Positions 1 to 6,733 are shown, counted from the first letter of the stretch. The stretch is DNA of 11,541 bases from Actinomycetota bacterium (GCA_003132645.1 PKYM01000330.1:9450-20990); one strand, 5' to 3'. A program made the numbers and translations. Notes: generated from the letters alone by a model not told the origin.

Positions 1-656
1 AAGCCCTGGGCTGCGACTTCCTGCTCTGTTCGGCCTACAAGTTCTTCGCGCCGCACGTCGGCGTGCTCTACGCGCGGCGTGAGGCCGCCGAGCTCGTCCG
101 CTCCCTGCGCCTGCGCACGCAGCTTCGCGAGACGCCGTTCAAGTTCGAGACCGGCACGCTCAACCACGAGGGCATCGCCGGCGCGGCCGCGGCGGTCGAC
201 TTCATCGCCGACATGGGACGTCACCATCTCCGTCGGCTGACCGCCGACGAGCGGCTGGGCGCGCGGCTCGAGGGGCTCGAGGGACGCCGCCGCCAGGTCG
301 TCGCGGGCGTGGTCGCCAGCGAGGCCTACGAACAGCCGCTCGCCGGTCGCCTGATCGCCGGCTTGCGCGAGATCGCCGGGGTGACGATCTACGGCCCGCC
401 CGACGGCCATCCGCGGACCTCGACCGTGGCCTTCACCGTGGGCGACCTGCGCCCCGAAGAGGTCTGCCGCCGCCTCGGCAACGAGGGGTTGTTCCTCTGG
501 GATGGACATTTCTACGCGATCAGGCTCGTCGAGCGGCTCGGTCTGATCGAGCGCGGCGGCCTGGTGCGCGCCGGCTTGGCTCCGTACACGACCGCCGCCG
601 AGGTCGAGCGCCTGCTCGACGCCGTCGGCCGGCTGGCCGGCGCCGGCCAGGTGTAA
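1..656 (+). CDS. Cysteine desulfurase-like PLP aminotransferase, class V (5' truncated)
   Basis: The reading frame is open from the window edge (first full codon at base 3), so the N-terminal half lies outside; 217 residues are visible. The first visible stretch carries SAYKFFAPH, the active-site segment of class V aminotransferases. Its lysine (codon 39-41) would form the Schiff base with pyridoxal phosphate. Further on, the FETGTLNHEGIAG and LFLWDGHFYAIRL segments resemble the cysteine desulfurase-like family TIGR01976, known from memory, rather than housekeeping IscS or SufS. Members look like desulfurases, but I know of no settled substrate, so sulfur mobilisation is only a family-level guess. 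The C-terminus looks complete and ends in TAA. Only three bases separate it from the homoserine dehydrogenase start, so the two are almost certainly co-transcribed. Family call sure, reaction not. Confidence 0.85.
   Translation, partial: ALGCDFLLCSAYKFFAPHVGVLYARREAAELVRSLRLRTQLRETPFKFETGTLNHEGIAGAAAAVDFIADMGRHHLRRLTADERLGARLEGLEGRRRQVVAGVVASEAYEQPLAGRLIAGLREIAGVTIYGPPDGHPRTSTVAFTVGDLRPEEVCRRLGNEGLFLWDGHFYAIRLVERLGLIERGGLVRAGLAPYTTAAEVERLLDAVGRLAGAGQV
649..653 (+). promoter_or_regulatory. Shine-Dalgarno AGGTG for homoserine dehydrogenase
   Basis: AGGTG lies inside the last codons of the upstream PLP enzyme gene, six bases before the ATG at 660. It supports that ATG as the start and suggests translational coupling of the two genes. 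Confidence 0.55.
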
Positions 657-659
657 ACC

Positions 660-1808
660 ATGCCCGAGACGATGCCCGACGTCGTCACCCGGACCGTCTG
701 CCTGCTGGGTTTCGGCAACGTGGGTCGACGGTTCTGCGAGCTGGTCGCCCGCAAGGCCGACGAGCTCGCAGACGACCACGGCCTGCGCGTCCTGTTCAGC
801 GCCGTCGGCACCGGCTCGCACGGCAGTCTGCTGGCGCCGCACGGCCTGACTGCGCGGGAGGTGTTGGCCTTGGCTCAGCGCTTCCCCGACGCCGTCGCGC
901 CCGGGGTCGATCTGATCGCCGCCAGCGGCGCCGACATCCTCGTCGAGGCGACCCCCCTCGATCCGCACGGCGGCCGCGCGGCGATCGCTCACCTCAACGC
1001 CGGTTTCGCTCACGGTCTCGACGCGATAACGGTCAACAAGGGGCCCATCGCCTGGGACTTTCGGCGGCTGGCCGATCTCGCGGCGTCCCGCGGCCGGCGC
1101 CTTCTGTTCGAGGGCACCGTGATGGACGGCTGCCCGGTCTTCAGCCTGTTTCGCTCATGCCTGCCGGGCTGTCGCCTGCTCGGCTTCGACGCTGTGTTCA
1201 ACTCGACGACCAACTACATCCTTGACGCGATGGGCGAGGGCGTCGGCTTTGCCGACGCCCTCGCCCAGGTCCAGGCAGAGGGCTACGCCGAGGCCGACCC
1301 CACCCACGACATCGACGGCCACGATGCCGCCGCCAAAACGGCCGCCCTGGCCAACGTCCTCATGGCGGCCGACATGACGCCCGACGACGTACCCAAGGAC
1401 AGCGTCCGCGACGTGACTCCCGAGCGCGTCGCCCGGGCGCGTGCCGCCGGGCGCAGGTTGCGAGTCGTGTGCTCGGCGACGACAGACGAGGTCACGACCG
1501 ATACGCCGTCGCACACAACGACGGATCGCGGCCGGGTCGCCGGTGCGGCTGACCGCGGATCGGCCGCCGGCGCGGCGGACGCCGGGCCGCGGCCGATGGC
1601 TCCCGACACCTTGCGCGTGCGCGCCGCCGTGCGTCTCACCGAGCTATCGGCGGAGCATCCGCTTTTCAGCGCCAGCGGTTCGACTCTCTCGGTGCTCCTG
1701 CACACCGACCTCATGGGCACGATTCAGGTGGCCGAGCGCGACGCCCTGCCCGAGCAGACCGCCTACGCGGTCTACGCCGACCTGCTGGCCATCCACGAGG
1801 GGCGCTAG
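660..1808 (+). CDS. hom: Homoserine dehydrogenase (no ACT domain)
   Basis: Predicted to reduce aspartate semialdehyde to homoserine with NAD(P)H, the branch point to threonine and methionine. The 382-residue protein has a Rossmann GFGNVG loop at 17-22, the NKGP segment with Lys127, the NSTTNYIL segment at 181-188, and the signature EADPTHDIDGHDAAAK at 211-226. Its Glu211, Asp222 and Lys226 have the same spacing as the catalytic residues of yeast homoserine dehydrogenase. A C-terminal HPL...TDLMG...QTAYA stretch closes the catalytic fold, and no ACT regulatory domain follows. Odd: residues 273-316 form a Thr/Ala/Gly-rich low-complexity insert with an internal nine-residue duplication, placed before the last strand region. 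The gene follows the PLP enzyme by three bases. It ends 24 bases before the convergent amidase gene. Confidence 0.88.
   Translation: MPETMPDVVTRTVCLLGFGNVGRRFCELVARKADELADDHGLRVLFSAVGTGSHGSLLAPHGLTAREVLALAQRFPDAVAPGVDLIAASGADILVEATPLDPHGGRAAIAHLNAGFAHGLDAITVNKGPIAWDFRRLADLAASRGRRLLFEGTVMDGCPVFSLFRSCLPGCRLLGFDAVFNSTTNYILDAMGEGVGFADALAQVQAEGYAEADPTHDIDGHDAAAKTAALANVLMAADMTPDDVPKDSVRDVTPERVARARAAGRRLRVVCSATTDEVTTDTPSHTTTDRGRVAGAADRGSAAGAADAGPRPMAPDTLRVRAAVRLTELSAEHPLFSASGSTLSVLLHTDLMGTIQVAERDALPEQTAYAVYADLLAIHEGR
1536..1589 (+). repeat. Imperfect 27-bp tandem duplication inside hom
   Basis: Two adjacent 27-base units (1536-1562 and 1563-1589) match at 20 of 27 positions by my count. They encode VAGAADRGS and AAGAADAGP. 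They lie in the low-complexity insert of homoserine dehydrogenase. The unit is a multiple of three, so the frame is kept. Confidence 0.6.
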
Positions 1809-1832
1809 GCTCGCCGCTCCGATTCGGCGCTC

Positions 1833-2750
1833 CTATTCGGCGCGCACCATCGCCTGCTTGAAGCGGGCCACCGCGGCGGCGTTCCAGTCCTGGTGGTCGT
1901 TGTGCCAGCCGAGCAGGTCCTTGAACAGCGGCGAGTCGTTGGCCATCGCGTGACCGATGAGGTTCGTGGCGTCTATGCCGTAGGCCGCCTCCAGCCAGGC
2001 GACCAGGCGCAGGCCGGCGTCGAGCTGGCGGGCCCGCGAGAAGATCTGGGCAACCGCCCACGTCGGACCCGAGCCGGCCGGCTGGACGAACTCGATGCCG
2101 ATCGCGCACCAGTCGAGACCGATCGCGTGCCGACAGCGCACGTCGAGCGGCACCTGCTGGTAGATGGTGCCGTTCTCGTCGATCACGAAGTGAGCGGCGA
2201 CTCCCGGCAGCTCGCCCAGGGCGGGCGCGTTCGAAGCGAAGGTGTGGTGCGCAGCGGCGTAGGTGGAGGTTGCGGTGTAGTGCAGGACGATCGCCTGCGG
2301 ATGCAGGACCCAGGTGGCCTCGCCGAAGTGGCGTCCGCTGTAGGCGGCCATCTCCGCCTTGCGCTGCGGACCATAGGGGACCAGGTCCTGCACGATCGGC
2401 GGTGCGGCGGCGATCAGCGAAGGGCTCGGCGTCGGCCTGGAGCTCGAGCTCGGGCCGGCGCTCGACGACGGCGAGACGCTGCGTGCGCTCGAAGGCGACG
2501 CCGAGCGCCCGGGGCCCGTCGGGCTCAGACCGGCCGGGCTCGACGAGCCCGACGGCGCGCCGGCTGCTGGCGGCGAGCCGGCGCGCCAGGGCTGCAGGAT
2601 TTCCACGGCCACCGCGGCGGCCACGACGAGCGCCAGCGCGACCAGCGCGAAGAGGCGGCGGCGATGCGTGCGGCGGCGCGTCTCCTGCCGCTTCACCATG
2701 CGGTGTCCGGGCTCGCCGGGACGTCGCTGGTTGTCGAAGAAATCGCTCAC
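1833..2750 (-). CDS. Membrane-anchored N-acetylmuramoyl-L-alanine amidase (Amidase_2 fold)
   Basis: Predicted zinc amidase that cuts the bond between N-acetylmuramic acid and the L-Ala of the peptidoglycan stem. The 305 residues read as: a basic cytoplasmic N-terminus (1-32), one membrane segment (about 33-52), a Ser/Pro/Ala-rich wall-spanning linker (about 58-118), and the amidase domain (about 130-290). In that domain His157 (VLHYTA), His267 (IGHAMANDSP) and Asp278 are the likely zinc ligands. Glu220 (IGIEF) is the likely catalytic acid. AAHFVIDENGTIYQ at 185-198 is typical of the family. The catalytic domain should sit outside the membrane. The GTG start at 2748-2750 is chosen because a TAGACT element lies eight bases upstream; an ATG at 2697-2699 has no ribosome site and would still leave the membrane anchor. 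The EamA gene lies upstream on the same strand. Confidence 0.87.
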   Translation of the reverse strand: MSDFFDNQRRPGEPGHRMVKRQETRRRTHRRRLFALVALALVVAAAVAVEILQPWRAGSPPAAGAPSGSSSPAGLSPTGPGRSASPSSARSVSPSSSAGPSSSSRPTPSPSLIAAAPPIVQDLVPYGPQRKAEMAAYSGRHFGEATWVLHPQAIVLHYTATSTYAAAHHTFASNAPALGELPGVAAHFVIDENGTIYQQVPLDVRCRHAIGLDWCAIGIEFVQPAGSGPTWAVAQIFSRARQLDAGLRLVAWLEAAYGIDATNLIGHAMANDSPLFKDLLGWHNDHQDWNAAAVARFKQAMVRAE

Positions 2751-2758
2751 TCTTCGTC

Positions 2759-2764
2759 AGTCTA
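2759..2764 (-). promoter_or_regulatory. TAGACT -10-like element before the amidase gene
   Basis: On the minus strand TAGACT is followed by eight bases and then the GTG start of the amidase. That spacing suits a -10 hexamer for a leaderless or nearly leaderless transcript. Only a weak GAAGA touches the start codon. No -35 hexamer is evident. Confidence 0.5.
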
Positions 2765-2775
2765 GCCGATTGCGC

Positions 2776-2790
2776 CTCGCGGTCGGCGAG
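2776..2790 (-). terminator. Weak stem-loop after the EamA gene
   Basis: CTCGC and GCGAG form a five-base-pair stem around a five-base loop, a few bases past the EamA stop codon. There is no T-run. It could slow or end transcription before the amidase promoter, but it may be chance in G+C-rich DNA. Confidence 0.25.
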
Positions 2791-2795
2791 AGCCC

Positions 2796-3629
2796 TCACA
2801 CGGCCACGGCGAGCAGAGTCACGCCGACCAGCGTGCAGGCGAGCCCCGCCCACTGGTGGCGACGCGGTCGTTCGTGCAGAAGCGCGACACCGAGGATCAC
2901 GGCGAACGTGCCGAACTGAGTCGTGGTGATCGCCGCCACGGTGAGTGGGCCCATGGCCAAGGCGATCGTGAAGCACATCAGGCCGCAGAGCTCGAGCACT
3001 CCGGCGCCGACCGACGTCGCACGTAGCGCGCGAGGCAGCGCGAACCCACCGGTGAGAAGCGCGGCGGGCACCGCGATGAGCGCCGAGACCGAGCGCGAGA
3101 TCGCCGCCTGCGACAGCCAGCTGATGGCGTGGGCGTAGCTGTAGAGCACCATGACGCAGGCAAACAGAAGGCCCGAGGCGACCGCCCACGGGACACCTTT
3201 CGCCGTCCTCGCGCGACCCTCGATCGAGGCCAGCACGGCGCCCGCGGCGCACAGTACGAGCGCCACGCTCAACAACGGCGTGATGCGCTGGCCGAGGAAC
3301 ACGAAGACGACCGCGGCGTAGGCGCCTTGGAGCGCGTTGAGCGCCGAGACCAACCCCAGATCGCCGGAGTGCAAGGCGCGCAGCAGGCACAGGAAAGCGC
3401 CGAAGTAGGCGACCCCGGCCAGCGCGGCCGCGCCGGCGGCCCGCCACTGGGCGCCGCCGGCCGGCAGGCCGTCGACCAGCAGAGCGATGGGCACGATGAT
3501 CAGGGCGCCCGTGATGAGCACCCAGGCGACCTGGGTCAGCGCTCGCGCGGCTCGCGTGACACGCTGCGAAAGCAGGTCGCTCGTGGCATACGAGAAGGCA
3601 GACGACAGGCCGACGAGGATGGTGAGCAC
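2796..3629 (-). CDS. EamA/DMT-family transporter (first of two)
   Basis: A 277-residue, very hydrophobic inner-membrane protein with two tandem EamA repeats (about 1-135 and 145-277) and roughly ten membrane helices, the usual size for drug/metabolite transporters. The first repeat has FAFxYATSD-like small-residue packing at the N-terminus and SGDLGLVSALNALQG at its centre. The second ends with VALLHERPRRHQW and a final helix, a common EamA ending. Family members export amino acids, purines or other small metabolites; the substrate cannot be read here. The GTG start at 3627-3629 is placed by a TAGACT element six bases upstream, although an AGGTAG sequence nine bases upstream could also act as a ribosome site. 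The flavodiiron gene lies 97 bases upstream and the amidase gene 45 bases downstream, all on the minus strand. Confidence 0.85.
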   Translation of the reverse strand: MLTILVGLSSAFSYATSDLLSQRVTRAARALTQVAWVLITGALIIVPIALLVDGLPAGGAQWRAAGAAALAGVAYFGAFLCLLRALHSGDLGLVSALNALQGAYAAVVFVFLGQRITPLLSVALVLCAAGAVLASIEGRARTAKGVPWAVASGLLFACVMVLYSYAHAISWLSQAAISRSVSALIAVPAALLTGGFALPRALRATSVGAGVLELCGLMCFTIALAMGPLTVAAITTTQFGTFAVILGVALLHERPRRHQWAGLACTLVGVTLLAVAV

Positions 3630-3635
3630 GCCGGT

Positions 3636-3641
3636 AGTCTA
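3636..3641 (-). promoter_or_regulatory. TAGACT -10-like element before the first EamA gene
   Basis: TAGACT stands exactly six bases before the GTG start, the ideal -12 to -7 position if transcription begins at the G of GTG. It overlaps the AGGTAG that could otherwise serve as a Shine-Dalgarno site, so promoter and ribosome-site readings compete. No -35 hexamer is seen. Confidence 0.5.
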
Positions 3642-3660
3642 CCTGAGCCCCCAGGCAGGG

Positions 3661-3750
3661 TACGGGCTAGCAGGCCACGTGCCGGCAGGCCGTCGATTAG
3701 CGGACCGCGGGCCGCCAGGCCACCGGCTAGCCGACCACGGGCCGACAGAC
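3661..3750 (-). repeat. Three imperfect 30-bp tandem repeats across the flavodiiron stop codon
   Basis: Units at 3661-3690, 3691-3720 and 3721-3750 match each other at 19-23 of 30 positions by hand count. The third unit contains the last codons and the stop of the flavodiiron gene. The other two lie in the gap downstream. Each unit keeps a minus-strand stop triplet (TAG, TAA, TAG) at the same place, so the array looks like the 3' end of the gene copied twice. Confidence 0.65.
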
Positions 3751-4941
3751 GAGGCTGTCGGCGAAGCGCCGCTGGGCCAGGTCGCGGTGCTTCTCGGCGA
3801 TCGTGTCGGCGAGTCGGTCGAGCGCCTCGAAGTCGGCCGTCCGCGGCAGACCCTTGACCATCACCGGTTCGAGGAACTCGACCTTGAGGCGGTCCATGAG
3901 CTGCTGGATCGATTCGACCGTCCTGCCGGCCCAGCCGTACGAGCCGATCACCGTGGCGAACCTGGTGCGCGGCCGCAGCGCATTGGCCAGAAAGGCGGCG
4001 TTGGCGGCCAGCGGGTGCGGTCCGGTGAGGACGGTCGGCGTACCCAGCACGATCGTGCCGGCGTGGACAAGCGAGCTGGCGAGCTCGCCGGCGTCGACCG
4101 TGGTCAGATCGAAACGCTCGACCGTCACGCCGCGGTCGGCCAGGGCCACCGTCAGGTGGTCGACCATCAGGCGCGTGCTCTCGTGCATCGAGACGAAGGG
4201 CAGGCAGACGATGTTCTGCGGCTCGCCGCCGGCCCAGTCGCGGTAGGCGTCGATGATGAACTGTGGGTCGTCGTAGACCGGTCCGTGGCTCGGGCCGATG
4301 TACTTGATGGGGTACTGGGTGACCTTGTCGATGTTCTTCAGCACCTGCGGGCCGAAGGGCATCATGATCTCGGCGTAATAGCGCTTGGCGCCGTCGTAGA
4401 CCTCGTGGCGATCGGCGAACAGGTCGCTGGTCGCCAGGTGCGAGCCGAAGAAGTCGCAGCTGAAGAGGATCTTGTCTTCGGGCAGCCACGTGCTCATGGT
4501 CTCCGGCCAGTGCACCCACGGTGTGAAGACGAACGTGAGCGTCTTATCGCCGAGCGACAGCGTCTCGCCGTCGGCCACGACCTGAAAGCGTTCGTCGTCG
4601 ATGGCGAGGTGGTCGAGCAGCATCGCCTTGGCCTTTGCGTTGCAGACGATGGTGAGCTCGGGGAAGCGCTCGAGCAGCATGGGCGTCGAGCCCGAATGGT
4701 CCTGCTCGACGTGGTGGATGATCAGATAATCGGGCGCCGGCAACTCGTCGAGCTGGCCGGCCAGGGTGGCCCACTTGGCGGGATCGACCGTGTCGATCAG
4801 CGCGTTCTTGTTACTGCCGCGCACGAAGTAGGCGTTGTAGCTCGTGCCGTGGGGTAGCGGGATGAGCGCGTCGAACAGGCGCCGATCCCAGTCGACGTGG
4901 CCGATCAGGTAGACGTTGTCGCAGATCTCTCGTGCCTTCAT
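3727..4941 (-). CDS. A-type flavodiiron protein (O2/NO reductase)
   Basis: Predicted cytoplasmic enzyme that reduces O2 to water, or NO to N2O, to protect oxygen-sensitive metabolism. The 404 residues hold a metallo-beta-lactamase-like diiron domain (about 1-240) and a flavodoxin-like FMN domain (about 243-395). All usual iron ligands are visible: His77, Glu79, Asp81 and His82 in HVEQDH, His144 in WVHWPETM, Asp163 in SCDFFGSH, and His219 in GPSHGP. The FMN loops read FVSMHEST (249-256), GTPTVLTGPHP (300-310) and GSYGWAG (333-339). There is no fused rubredoxin or flavin reductase domain, so electrons must come from a separate partner not encoded here. The ATG at 4939-4941 begins the conserved N-terminus. 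The gene diverges from the acyl-CoA synthetase and has the best promoter-like sequence in the window. Whether O2 or NO is preferred cannot be told. Confidence 0.93.
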   Translation of the reverse strand: MKAREICDNVYLIGHVDWDRRLFDALIPLPHGTSYNAYFVRGSNKNALIDTVDPAKWATLAGQLDELPAPDYLIIHHVEQDHSGSTPMLLERFPELTIVCNAKAKAMLLDHLAIDDERFQVVADGETLSLGDKTLTFVFTPWVHWPETMSTWLPEDKILFSCDFFGSHLATSDLFADRHEVYDGAKRYYAEIMMPFGPQVLKNIDKVTQYPIKYIGPSHGPVYDDPQFIIDAYRDWAGGEPQNIVCLPFVSMHESTRLMVDHLTVALADRGVTVERFDLTTVDAGELASSLVHAGTIVLGTPTVLTGPHPLAANAAFLANALRPRTRFATVIGSYGWAGRTVESIQQLMDRLKVEFLEPVMVKGLPRTADFEALDRLADTIAEKHRDLAQRRFADSLVCRPVVG

Positions 4942-4985
4942 GGGTCGTGACCCCCGTCAGGTGGTGAGTTCGGATCGTGTTCCGA
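4942..4985 (-). promoter_or_regulatory. Leader of flavodiiron gene with two inverted repeats
   Basis: Between promoter and ATG lie GGGTC-GT-GACCC (4942-4953, adjoining the start codon) and TCGGA-N6-TCCGA (4970-4985). The first has only a two-base centre, so it suits a DNA-binding dimer better than an RNA hairpin. The Shine-Dalgarno signal is poor, a G-run about ten bases from the ATG. An operator is possible but unproven. Confidence 0.35.
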
Positions 4986-4987
4986 TG

Positions 4988-5005
4988 AGTCTAACGCCCA
5001 TTATA
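4988..5005 (-). promoter_or_regulatory. Tandem -10-like hexamers TATAAT and TAGACT for flavodiiron gene
   Basis: The minus strand reads TATAAT (5000-5005), six bases, then TAGACT (4988-4993). TATAAT is a perfect -10 consensus and would start transcription near 4993, giving a leader of about 50 bases. TAGACT could be a second -10 or lie at the start site itself. No clear -35 hexamer is seen. Confidence 0.55.
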
Positions 5006-5057
5006 GCGACGTCCCCACGGCGACCGGCACGCTCCGGACGGCACGCTGGCCGCGACG

Positions 5058-5070
5058 ATGCGAATCGCAT
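5058..5070. promoter_or_regulatory. 13-bp palindrome, candidate operator of the acyl-CoA synthetase gene
   Basis: ATGCGA-A-TCGCAT is a perfect six-base inverted repeat around one base, 28 bases before the acyl-CoA synthetase ATG. It directly abuts a TAAGGT hexamer (5070-5075) of the TANNNT type. A repressor bound here would cover the promoter. It is not the known E. coli FadR consensus. The regulator is unknown. Confidence 0.4.
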
Positions 5071-5088
5071 AAGGTGCGTCCAGCTCTC

Positions 5089-5096
5089 GGGAGGAG
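5089..5096 (+). promoter_or_regulatory. Shine-Dalgarno GGGAGGAG for acyl-CoA synthetase
   Basis: A strong GGGAGGAG precedes the ATG at 5099 by two bases, its AGGAG core sitting close to the codon. It decides the start: the frame is open for 61 more codons upstream, but that part runs back through the promoter region and has no family similarity. Confidence 0.75.
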
Positions 5097-5098
5097 AC

Positions 5099-6733
5099 AT
5101 GGACGATCTGATCTGGCGCACTGAGTCCGCCTACGACTTTCCGCTGACCATCAAGCACATGTTCGCGACACCGCTCGCGAACAACCCGGAGCAGGAGATC
5201 ACCTACCGGGGTCAAGTCCGCATGACCTATCGAACGTTCCGCGAGCGGGTGGGAAGGCTCGCCGCCGCGCTCGTCGGACTCGGCGTGAAGGTGGGCGATA
5301 CGGTCGGTGTGCTCGACTGGGACAGCCACCGCTACCTCGAGTGCTTCTACGCCGTGCCGATGATCGGCGCCGTGCTGCACACCGTCAACGTGCGCCTCTC
5401 TCCCGAGCAGCTCGTCTACACGATCGATCACGCCGAGGATGATGTCCTGCTGATCAACGCCGAGTTCCTGCCCCTCATAGAGAACGTCAAAGGCCGCATC
5501 GACACGGTCAAGCAGTTCGTCCTGATGACGGATGACGGTGCTCCCGAGACGCCCCTGTCGTTCGCCGGGGACTATGAGTCGCTGCTCGCAGCCGTCAAGC
5601 CCACGGCGGAGTTTCCCGACCTGGACGAGAACACGAGGGCGACCACCTTCTACTCGACCGGCACGACCGGCCTGCCGAAAGGCGTCAGCTTCAGCCACCG
5701 CCAGATCGTCCTTCACACCCTGGGCGCTGCCGCCACCATCTGCTCGGCCCGCGCCTGTCACCTCTCGCGCGAGGACGTCTACATGCCACTGACGCCCATG
5801 TTCCACGTGCACGCGTGGGGCATCCCCTACATCGCGACCATGCTGGGGATCAAGCAGGTCTATCCCGGCAAGTACGTGCCCGACGTGCTGCTCAAGCTGT
5901 TCGTGACTGAGAGCGTCACGTTCTCGCACTGCGTCCCGTCGATCCTGAACATGCTGGTCACGAACCCCGCCACCGCCGCGATCGACCTGTCGAACTGGAA
6001 GGTGATCATCGGCGGCGCGGCACTGCCCAAGTCGACCGCGCTGGCGGCGCTCAAGCGCGGCGTCGACGTCGTGGTGGGCTATGGGCTGTCGGAGACGTGT
6101 CCCGTGCTCACCATATCCGACCTGACGCGAGCCCAATGCGAGCTCCCGCCAGAGGAGCAGGTCTCCTTGCGGACGCGGACCGGCACGCCCATCGCGCTTG
6201 TCGACCTGAAGATCGTCGACGAGCAGGGCGACGAGGTGCCGCACGACGACAAGGCGACCGGTGAGATCCTCGTGCGGGCCCCGTGGCTCACGCAGGGCTA
6301 CCACAAGGACCACGCCAACTCCGAGAAGCTGTGGGAAGACGGCTGGCTGCACACGCAGGACATCGCTGCCTGGGACGGGCACGACTCGGTACGCATCACC
6401 GACAGGGCGAAGGACATCATCAAGGTCGGCGGCGAGTGGCTCTCGTCGCTCGAGCTCGAGGACATCGTGTCGTCACACCCGGCGGTCGCCGACGTGGCCG
6501 TCATCGCCCAGCCCGACGACAAGTGGGGCGAGGTGCCTCTTGGTCTGGTTGTGGGAAGACCCGGTCACGAGGTCTCGGCAAGAGACCTGCACGCTCACGT
6601 GAAGAGCTTCATCGCCGCCGGCGTGCTGCCGCGCGAAGCGGTCCTCACGGTCGTGCGTTTTGTCGATGCGATAGAGCGGACGGCCATCGGCAAGATCAAC
6701 AAGGTCGCCCTGCGCGAGAAGTATCTCGGTTAG
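5099..6733 (+). CDS. Fatty acyl-CoA synthetase, AMP-forming (FadD/AlkK type)
   Basis: Predicted to activate fatty acids to acyl-CoA through an acyl-adenylate, feeding beta-oxidation or lipid synthesis. The 544-residue protein has the full set of adenylate-forming motifs. These are the P-loop YSTGTTGLPKG (185-195), the substrate-tunnel segment PMFHVHAWGIPY (233-244), YGLSET (328-333) and WLHTQD (416-421) with the ribose-binding Asp421. The hinge motif DRAKDIIKVGGEWLSS is at 435-450, and the adenylation lysine Lys532 is in AIGKINK. HTQD replaces the commoner TGD, which I recall in related fatty-acid ligases. MFHVHAW and GGEWLSS point to the medium/long-chain fatty-acid subgroup rather than acetate or aromatic acids, but chain length is not readable. 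The start is set by a strong Shine-Dalgarno site. The gene diverges from the flavodiiron gene, and its stop overlaps the convergent TIGR00300 gene. Confidence 0.93.
   Translation: MDDLIWRTESAYDFPLTIKHMFATPLANNPEQEITYRGQVRMTYRTFRERVGRLAAALVGLGVKVGDTVGVLDWDSHRYLECFYAVPMIGAVLHTVNVRLSPEQLVYTIDHAEDDVLLINAEFLPLIENVKGRIDTVKQFVLMTDDGAPETPLSFAGDYESLLAAVKPTAEFPDLDENTRATTFYSTGTTGLPKGVSFSHRQIVLHTLGAAATICSARACHLSREDVYMPLTPMFHVHAWGIPYIATMLGIKQVYPGKYVPDVLLKLFVTESVTFSHCVPSILNMLVTNPATAAIDLSNWKVIIGGAALPKSTALAALKRGVDVVVGYGLSETCPVLTISDLTRAQCELPPEEQVSLRTRTGTPIALVDLKIVDEQGDEVPHDDKATGEILVRAPWLTQGYHKDHANSEKLWEDGWLHTQDIAAWDGHDSVRITDRAKDIIKVGGEWLSSLELEDIVSSHPAVADVAVIAQPDDKWGEVPLGLVVGRPGHEVSARDLHAHVKSFIAAGVLPREAVLTVVRFVDAIERTAIGKINKVALREKYLG

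Noticed and set aside
1822..1843. Direct repeat ATTCGGCGC (1822-1830 and 1835-1843) between hom and the amidase gene
   Set aside because: Two nine-base copies, one running into coding sequence. Too short to separate from chance in this composition and no attachment-site context.
1711..3447. 578-codon minus-strand frame spanning the amidase and EamA genes
   Set aside because: Extremely Arg-rich and out of frame with two recognisable proteins on the same strand. A composition artefact.
3487..4857. 456-codon plus-strand open frame opposite the flavodiiron gene
   Set aside because: It has no recognisable domain and an Arg/Gly/Val/His-rich composition. It runs antisense to a protein with every diiron ligand conserved. 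Long antisense frames are expected in G+C-rich DNA.
4916..5098. N-terminal extension of the acyl-CoA synthetase to an upstream in-frame start
   Set aside because: The extension crosses the divergent promoter and the palindrome, has no family similarity, and the strong Shine-Dalgarno site lies before the ATG at 5099.
4991..6382. 463-codon minus-strand open frame opposite the acyl-CoA synthetase
   Set aside because: It mirrors a gene with all adenylate-forming motifs, has no family resemblance and a skewed residue content, and so is a shadow frame.
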